From: Microbacteriaceae bacterium
GTDB lineage: Bacteria; Actinomycetota; Actinomycetes; Actinomycetales; Microbacteriaceae
Assembly: GCA_025463665.1 (NCBI GenBank)
Contig: JAODAY010000376.1
Coordinates: 1-15,082 of the forward strand
Direction of reading: 5' to 3'
DNA: 15,082 bases
In this document: piece by piece, positions 6,211 through 12,800 of the stretch
Position numbering within the stretch: position 1 is the stretch's first letter
Layout: every line of letters starts with the position of its first letter
Notes under the pieces: generated by a model
The model's database searches: none
What the model was told of the DNA's origin: nothing
Seen by the model: the letters and a program-made list of their open reading frames with translations, nothing else
Program-made: the position numbers and the translations under genes

Positions 6211-7463
6211 CGACTGTGACACAACGCCGAGCCACCCCCGCGCACAGCGGCGGCTGGATCGCCTTCTCGAGCGAATCGCGCGTGCTCGTTGTCGGCACCG
6301 CCGCAGACGACTCCATCACGGCGTTGTGGAGCGCGATCGGCAAGCCGGACGGGCTGCAGATCACCCTCGATCTCCTGACGAGTAGGGGTCTCTCGGCCAC
6401 TCCGCCCTTCGCCATGCTCGACTGGAGCGGCCCGTCGGCGGCGCTGCGCGTGATCGTGCGCGGCGACGTGACCGTCACCGTCACGCACGGCGGCGGCGAA
6501 CTGCCCCTCGTCGGAGCGGGAGTCTCAACCTGGGTCGAGCGCAGCATCGACGGCGCCACCGCGGCGACACTCGTCGTCTCGAACGCCGTGGCGGCGGAGG
6601 TTGCGGCACTGCCGCTCGCGACCGGTGCCGCGTGGATCGCCGCACTGGCGGTCGACGGGTTCACCGACGTCGCGCCCGCCGCGCAGATCGCCGAGTCGGC
6701 CGCGCCAACCGCGCACATCGCCGCACCTCCCGCACCTCCCGCACCTCCCGCGCAGGCCGAGGCGCCGGCCACCCAGACGGTCGTGCCGCAGACGCCGGGC
6801 GTGGAGATTGACATCGAGGCGACCGTCACCGAGGCACCCACCGACGCCGACGCCGACGCCGACGCCGAGTCGCCCACCGGTTCCCCGACGGGAGCCGCGG
6901 AGGCCGAGGGCTACGACTACCTCTTCGGCGACACCATGTACCGTTCCGTCGCCGATGCCGCCGTCCGCGACGACGAGGCGGAGCCAGATGAGGCGGAGGG
7001 CTCCGCCGAGCCGCTGAGCGGCGACCACGACGGCCACACCGTGCTCACCTCCGACATCGCCAAGCTGCGCGGCAGGCGCAAGCCCCGCACCGCGGTCGAT
7101 GCGCCGCCGGTGCCGCCCGTCGCACCGACGGTCTCGCTCGTCACGGCCACCGGCACACGCGAACCGCTCAGCCAGCCCATCCTCGTCGGCCGCGCGCCGA
7201 GCGTGAGCCAGGTCAGCGGCGGCAAGTTGCCGAGACTCATCACCGTGGGCGGCCCCGACCAGGACATCTCCCGAACGCACGTGCGATTCGCGCTCGAGGG
7301 CGGCACAGTGGTCGTCACCGACCTGCACTCGCGAAACGGCACCACCGTCGCGATGCCGGGCAAGGAATCACAGAAACTTCGCGCAGGTGAGCCGACCTCC
7401 GTTATGGTGGGTACCGTCGTCGATCTGGGCGGCGGCGTGACCTTCACCGTGGACGAGGATTGA
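6207..7463 (+). CDS. FHA-domain phosphopeptide-binding protein with a novel N-terminal region
   Basis: This 418-residue soluble protein has three parts. Residues about 14-150 form a beta-rich, Gly/Val/Thr-rich region that I do not recognise. Residues about 150-310 are a low-complexity Ala/Pro and acidic linker that includes PAPPAPPAP and a DADADADA run. Residues about 315-418 form a canonical FHA domain: G328-R329, the phosphothreonine-contact motif S355-R-T-H358, and N377-G378 in DLHSRNGTT. All the residues needed to bind phosphothreonine are present, so it is probably a reader of marks placed by the adjacent kinase. The start ATG overlaps the phosphatase stop by 4 bp, with AAGG about 8 bases upstream. 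The stop overlaps the kinase start by one base (TGATG). No membrane segment or export signal is visible. Confidence 0.92.
   Translation: MTTVTQRRATPAHSGGWIAFSSESRVLVVGTAADDSITALWSAIGKPDGLQITLDLLTSRGLSATPPFAMLDWSGPSAALRVIVRGDVTVTVTHGGGELPLVGAGVSTWVERSIDGATAATLVVSNAVAAEVAALPLATGAAWIAALAVDGFTDVAPAAQIAESAAPTAHIAAPPAPPAPPAQAEAPATQTVVPQTPGVEIDIEATVTEAPTDADADADAESPTGSPTGAAEAEGYDYLFGDTMYRSVADAAVRDDEAEPDEAEGSAEPLSGDHDGHTVLTSDIAKLRGRRKPRTAVDAPPVPPVAPTVSLVTATGTREPLSQPILVGRAPSVSQVSGGKLPRLITVGGPDQDISRTHVRFALEGGTVVVTDLHSRNGTTVAMPGKESQKLRAGEPTSVMVGTVVDLGGGVTFTVDED
6723..6749 (+). repeat. Three 9-bp tandem units in the FHA-protein linker
   Basis: GCACCTCCC occurs three times in a row and encodes an APP repeat in the flexible linker. 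It is in frame and likely to vary in copy number between strains. Confidence 0.85.
6843..6866 (+). repeat. Four 6-bp GACGCC units in the FHA-protein linker
   Basis: GACGCC is repeated four times and encodes alternating Asp-Ala in the acidic part of the linker before the FHA domain. It is an in-frame slippage-prone tract. Confidence 0.85.
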
Positions 7464-9103
7464 TGCGACGCCCTGCTTCACAGCCACCAGAACTGCCCGG
7501 CTACACCTTCGTACGGCTCCTCGGCTCCGGCGGGTTCTCCGACGTCTTCCTCTACGAGCAGCAGCTCCCGAAACGCCGGGTCGCGGTCAAGGTTCTGCTG
7601 ACCGAAGAACTCGTGGGTGCCAACCGCGCCGCCTTCGTCGCGGAAGCGAACCTGATGGCCCAGCTGTCGGCGCATCCGTACATCGTCACGATCTACCACG
7701 CCGACGTCGCGAGCGACGATCGTCCGTACTTCGTGATGGAGTACTGCTCAGGGCCGAGCCTCGCCGAGCGCTACAAGCAGGAGACCTTTCAGGTCGCCGA
7801 CGCCCTGCGCACGGGTGTGCGGCTGTCCAGTGCGGTGGCCACCGCACACTCGGCGGGAATCCTGCACCGCGACATCAAGCCCGCCAACGTTCTCGGCAAC
7901 GACTACGGCTGGCCGGCGCTGACCGACTTCGGCATCTCCAGCGCGCTCGATGACGAACTCGTGCCGGTGCACACCGGTTCCCTCGCCAGCGCCCTGAGCG
8001 AGGGAACCGGAAGCACCGAGAGCGCGTCGATCGGCATGTCCGTTCCCTGGTCGCCGCCCGAGATGTTCGAAGACGACCCGCAGCCCGACGTGCGCAGCGA
8101 CGTGTTCTCCCTCGCCGCCACCATCTACACGATCCTGGCCGGGCAGACCCCGTTCGAGGTGCGCGGGCGCTCGAACGGCACCCTCGACCTCATCGGGCGC
8201 ATCGAACGAGGCGCGATCACGCCGATGCCCCGCGACGACATTCCCCGCTCGCTCACCACCGTGCTGCAGAAGGGAATGGCCAGCGACCGCAACGACAGGT
8301 TCGCCACCGCCGTCGACTTCGCACGCGCGCTGCAGCGCGTCGAGCTCGAGCTCGGCTACTCGCCCACGGCGATCGACGTGCCCAACCTGCTCATCGAGGC
8401 GCCGCACCGCGACGGCGAAGACGAAGACGAGAACGCCACCCGCGCGCGCACGGTCTCCACCATCGAGGCGCAGCCCGTCGTCGTGCCGGCCCCGGCCGCG
8501 CAGGCGCCGTGGAACGACGACGTCACGATGGTGCGCGGCGCGCAGAGCGTCGTCGCTCAGCCCGCGGCATCCGTCGTCTCGTCGCCTGTCGCCGAAGAGA
8601 CCGTCGTGCGACGCAAGTCGACACCGCGCACGACTGCCCCGGTCGCGGAGCAACCCGCCCAGGAGCCGGTCGCCGCGCCCACCGCCAGGAAGGCCCGCTG
8701 GGTGCTGTGGGGCGGCATCGCGGCCACCCTCCTGATCGGCGGCGCGATCACCGTCGGCATCGTTCAGGGCGGAGGCGTTACAGCCCCGACCGCGCAGGCC
8801 ACCGATGCCCCGGGCTCAGCGGGAGACGCGGTTGTCACCGCCTCGATCCCCACCCCGTCGATCGGGGCCATCGTGCCGGCCGACACGACACTCACCTTCA
8901 CCGTCGTGAACCCCGACCCCATTGAGGGCGACGAGTTTCTCTGGAAGCGGTTCGACCGCCCCGGTGAATCGTTGCGCGCCATCTCGGGCGACCAGATCGT
9001 CGTCGACAACTACGCCGCCGGCCAGACGGTGTGCATCGACGTGAGCATCAAGCGCGGAACGAAGACCTCGGCCGATCCGCTGCAGGAGTGCTACCCCGAA
9101 TGA
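7463..9103 (+). CDS. Membrane-anchored Ser/Thr protein kinase (PknB-type catalytic domain, non-PASTA sensor)
   Basis: This 546-residue kinase would phosphorylate Ser/Thr on partner proteins. The catalytic domain (about 14-295) has the Gly loop GSGGFSDV (21-28), K43, E61, HRDIKPAN (D137, K139), DFG (155-157) and SPPE (E200). The activation segment from DFG to PPE is about 45 residues, Ser/Thr-rich, and lacks the common GTxxYMAPE form. A Pro/Ala-rich juxtamembrane linker (about 300-410) leads to one transmembrane helix (about 413-434). The extracytoplasmic tail (about 435-546) has no PASTA repeat and looks like a single beta-sandwich with two Cys (C524, C543). The ATG at 7463 sits in a TGATG overlap with the FHA gene and has GAGGA just upstream; a TTG one codon earlier is unlikely. 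Its stop overlaps the next start as ATGA. Confidence 0.95.
   Translation: MRRPASQPPELPGYTFVRLLGSGGFSDVFLYEQQLPKRRVAVKVLLTEELVGANRAAFVAEANLMAQLSAHPYIVTIYHADVASDDRPYFVMEYCSGPSLAERYKQETFQVADALRTGVRLSSAVATAHSAGILHRDIKPANVLGNDYGWPALTDFGISSALDDELVPVHTGSLASALSEGTGSTESASIGMSVPWSPPEMFEDDPQPDVRSDVFSLAATIYTILAGQTPFEVRGRSNGTLDLIGRIERGAITPMPRDDIPRSLTTVLQKGMASDRNDRFATAVDFARALQRVELELGYSPTAIDVPNLLIEAPHRDGEDEDENATRARTVSTIEAQPVVVPAPAAQAPWNDDVTMVRGAQSVVAQPAASVVSSPVAEETVVRRKSTPRTTAPVAEQPAQEPVAAPTARKARWVLWGGIAATLLIGGAITVGIVQGGGVTAPTAQATDAPGSAGDAVVTASIPTPSIGAIVPADTTLTFTVVNPDPIEGDEFLWKRFDRPGESLRAISGDQIVVDNYAAGQTVCIDVSIKRGTKTSADPLQECYPE
7974..8010 (+). repeat. Perfect 13-bp inverted repeat within the kinase activation-segment DNA
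   Basis: The arms 7974-7986 (CCGGTTCCCTCGC) and 7998-8010 are exact reverse complements around an 11-base loop. The element encodes the activation-segment stretch TGSLASALSEGTG (residues 171-183). No T-tract follows. It could fold as a strong mRNA hairpin or cruciform inside the coding region. Confidence 0.9.
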
Positions 9104-9852
9104 ACCCCCTCAAGATCGAGTTCTGCGGCGAGTGGTACGACGTCGAGCACCCCGCCGACTTCCACATCGGACGCGAATCCGATCTTGTGATCGACGACAA
9201 CCCCTACCTGCACCGCCGCTTCCTGCGCATCTACGAGGACTTCGGCATGTGGTGGCTCGCGAACGTCGGCAACCTGCTGTCGGCGACGGTGACGGATGCC
9301 ACGGGCCAGGTGCAGGCCTGGCTCGCCCCGGGCGCCAGGCTCCCCATCGTGTTCTCCCAGATGCAGGTGCTCTTCAGCGCCGGGTCCACGACCTACGAAT
9401 TCACCATCCACTCGGGCGACGACTACTACAACACCTCGGCGGCCGTCGCGGGCAGCGGCGGATCGACGACGATCGAACCCGTTCCGCTCACCAGCACCCA
9501 GCGACTGCTCATCGTGGCGCTCGCGGAGAACATCCTGCGCCAGTCCTCGCCGGGGCGCGGCGAGATCCCGACGTCGTCCGATGCGGCCGAGCGACTGCAC
9601 TGGTCGATGACAACCTTCAACCGCAAGCTCGACAACGTGTGCGACAAGCTCGACAAGATCGGCGTGCAGGGTCTGCGCGGCGGCAAGGGCAACCTCGCGA
9701 CCAACCGCCGGCTCAGACTGGTCGAATACGCCGTCGCCACGCGCCTCGTCAGCCAGGACGACCTCTACCTGCTCAATCGCAATGACAGCGAGCACGTCGA
9801 GGCCGACAAGGTGGCCGCGGCGGCCGCGGCGCCGCCGGGGTCGCCGGCGTGA
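9100..9852 (+). CDS. Degenerate FHA domain fused to a helix-turn-helix-like domain (putative regulator)
   Basis: This 250-residue predicted cytoplasmic protein begins with an FHA-like fold (about 3-110). GR is present at residues 24-25 (HIGRESDLVIDDN), but the SxxH position reads P35-Y-L-H38 and the later NG pair is not clear (N55-V-G57-N58). Phosphothreonine binding may therefore be lost or altered. Residues about 130-225 (LTSTQRLLIVALAENIL ... WSMTTFNRKLDNVCDKLDKIGV ... NRRLRLVEYAV) look like a helical DNA-binding module related in style to LuxR/winged-helix output domains: a sensor-type helix, then a recognition-like helix and a basic stretch. A phospho-signal-dependent transcription factor is the simplest reading but is unproven. 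The Ala-rich tail is probably disordered. The start overlaps the kinase stop as ATGA, with AGGAG 11 bases upstream, and the stop overlaps the next start as GTGA. Confidence 0.8.
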   Translation: MNPLKIEFCGEWYDVEHPADFHIGRESDLVIDDNPYLHRRFLRIYEDFGMWWLANVGNLLSATVTDATGQVQAWLAPGARLPIVFSQMQVLFSAGSTTYEFTIHSGDDYYNTSAAVAGSGGSTTIEPVPLTSTQRLLIVALAENILRQSSPGRGEIPTSSDAAERLHWSMTTFNRKLDNVCDKLDKIGVQGLRGGKGNLATNRRLRLVEYAVATRLVSQDDLYLLNRNDSEHVEADKVAAAAAAPPGSPA

Positions 9853-12800
9853 ATCGCCCGAGCGGGTGGACGCGACGCCAGAAGACGACGGCGACCGCCG
9901 TTCTGATCGCCCTGGTGGCGGGCATTCCGCTCACGGTCGCGGCGTTGCATCCGGGCTTTCCGATCTCCGACGTGCAGTTGACTGCGCGCGACGTGTGGGT
10001 GACCAATGGCGAGCAGCTGCTCGGCGGTCGCCTGAACCGCCAGATCGATGAGCTCAACGGCTCTGTCGTGGGGTCTTCGGCGAGCTTCGACGTTCTGCAG
10101 GACGGCGACACCTTGTTCATGCACGACCCGGTCGGCGGGCGGCTCGAGTCGGTGAGCCCGGCGACGACCGACGTCACCTCGGCGATCGACGTGCCGAAGG
10201 GCTCCGAGATCTCCTACGGCGGCACGACGATCGCCATAGTGTCGACCGACGGCGACGTGTGGGCGATTCCGGCGGTCGGTGACCTGCAGTTCAATTTCGT
10301 CTCCACCCCGCCGCTCATGAAGCTGGGCAAGGGCGGCCACGCTGTCGTCACCGACAACGGCGAAGTCATCGCGGTGTCGGCCACGAAGAAGGCGCTCTAC
10401 CGCGTCGCGACACTCGCCGACGAGCCGGTCAAGACCGATTTTCCCGGTGTGGGCGAGTTCCAGCTCACCGCCGTGGGCGACGTGCCGGTGGTTCTCGACC
10501 TGTCGACGAATGAGATCGTGACAGCGGATGGCACGGCCTATCCGCTCGGCGACGACGCCGGCCTGCGGCTGCAGCAGGTGAGTGAGGCGACCAACACGGT
10601 GCTCGTGGCGACCGGCGCAGCGCTGCTGCGCGTCGCCATCGACAACGGCGAGGTGGAGACACTCTCTCCCGACATCGACTCCGCCGCCACCGATCCGCTG
10701 CAGATCTCGGCTCCGGTCTATCTCGACGGTTGCGCCCACGCAGCCTGGGGCGCAGCGCAGAAGTACCTCGCGGCCTGCGACGGCGCGAAGACCGCGGTGC
10801 AGGAGATCGCGGAGTCGACGCCCGGCAGCGTGCTCGAGTTCCGGGTCAACCGTTCGGTGATCGCGCTGAACGATCTCAGCAACGGCAACGCGTGGCTGAT
10901 GGACGAGAACATGCGGCTGGTCGACAACTGGGACGACATCATCCCGCCCGAGGAGCAGGAGTCGGAGGAGGAGGGCGACGAGAAGTCGGCCATCCAGTCG
11001 TTCGAAGACACCCTCGCGGAGCGCACCGACACCAACCGTCCGCCGACCGCCGCCGATGACGTCTTCGGAATCCGCCCGGGTCGCACCACGATCCTCTCCC
11101 TGCTGGACAACGACACCGACCCCGACGGCGACGTGCTCGTGATCTCCGCCTTCGACGGCATCGCCGAGACCACGGGCCGTCTCGACCCGATCGACGGCGG
11201 CCGGGCGCTGCAGTTCACCCCGCAACCCGACTTCGTCGGCACCATCGCCTTCACCTACACGATCGACGACGGCCGCGGCGGGCTCGACCAGGCCCGCGTC
11301 GAGGCGCGCGTCGTGCCCGCGACGAGCAACGAGGCACCGATCGCAATCCGCGACGGCGGAGTCGGCGTCGAGGCGAACCAGACCGTGAGCTACAACGTGC
11401 TCACCGACTGGCGCGACCCCGACGGCGACGACCTCTACCTCGTGGGCGCCGCACCGACGTCCGGCGACCTCGTGCGGTTCACACCCGACGGCTTCGTGAC
11501 GTTCACGCACCAGACCTCCGAACTCGGCGAGAAGAAGGTGAACTTCCAGGTCAGCGACGGCAACGGTGCCCCGGTGCAGGGCACGCTCACCGTCAAGGTC
11601 GAGCCGACCGGCACGCTGAACCCGATCGGCACCCCCGACTTCGCCACCGCGTTCACCGACGAGACCGTCACGCTCGAACCCCTGCTCAACGACCTCTCGC
11701 CCTCGGGCGCGCAACTGTCGCTCATGGCGCTCGAAGAACCGGACGGCGGCGCGGTCGCCTCGTTCAACCCCGACCTCAGCACCGTCACCTTCTCCTCGTC
11801 GAGCGCCGGCATCTTCTACCTCAAGTACACGCTCGCCGCGGCGGCCAACAACAGCGTCGGCATCATCCGCATCGACGTGCGCGAGAAGCCGGCAGACGAC
11901 AAGATCGCGCCCGTCGCGGTGAAAGACACGGCCTACCTGCGCGGCGACGAACCGGTCACCGTCTCGGTGCTCGCCAACGACGTGAGCCCCAGCGGGCGGG
12001 TCCTCGCGGTGCAGTCGGTGGATGTCGCGCCGGAGCTCACGGCGAAGGGCCTCGTCGTGGAGCTGCTGGAGAGCACGCTCGTGCGGGTGACCTCGCCCGC
12101 GGCCCTGACCGAGCAGGTCAACTTCACCTACACGATCTCCGACGGCGTGAGCTCCGGCACCGCGGGCATCACGGTGGTCCCCGTTCCCGCGCTGACGAAG
12201 CATCAGCCCCCGGTGGCCGCGAATGACACGGCGAAGGTGCGCGTCGGCGACATCACCACGCTCGACGTGCTCGCCAACGATTTCCACCCGGATGACACGA
12301 CGATGACGCTCGACGAGACCCTCGTCACGCCGCCCACCGACGGGCTCGCCTTCGTGAGCAAGAACACGCTGCGCTTCCAGGCGCCGATGACGCCGGGGGA
12401 GTACCGCGTCGACTACCGCGTTCTCGACCCGTTCGGTGAGACCGCGACGGCGACGGCGATCTTCACCGTCGTCGGGATCGACGACAAGGGCAACCGTGCG
12501 CCCGTTCCGCAGGCGCTCATCGGGCGTGTGCTCGCCGGGGGATCCATTCGCGTCGACATCCCGCTCGACGGCATCGACCCCGACGGCGACTCGAGCCAAC
12601 TGCTGAACTTCCCCACGAACCCCACGTTCGGCACGATCGTCGAATCGGGCACGGACTACTTCATCTATGAGGCATCCGACGCAGCGACGGGCACCGACCA
12701 GTTCAGCTACGAGGTCTACGACGCCTTCGGGGCTACCGGCAGCGCCGAAATCAAGATCGCCGTCATTCCGGAACCCACGGAGCTCCGTGAGCCGAACGCC

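Noticed and set aside
4456..6488. Long minus-strand frames across the GPP34 and PP2C genes
   Set aside because: They span an intergenic gap and two well-supported plus-strand genes, and have the composition of antisense shadows.
9100..9852. Reading this gene as EmbR-type (transcription factor with an N-terminal HTH and BTAD)
   Set aside because: The order is reversed (FHA first) and no BTAD region is present, so only a general FHA-HTH call is made.
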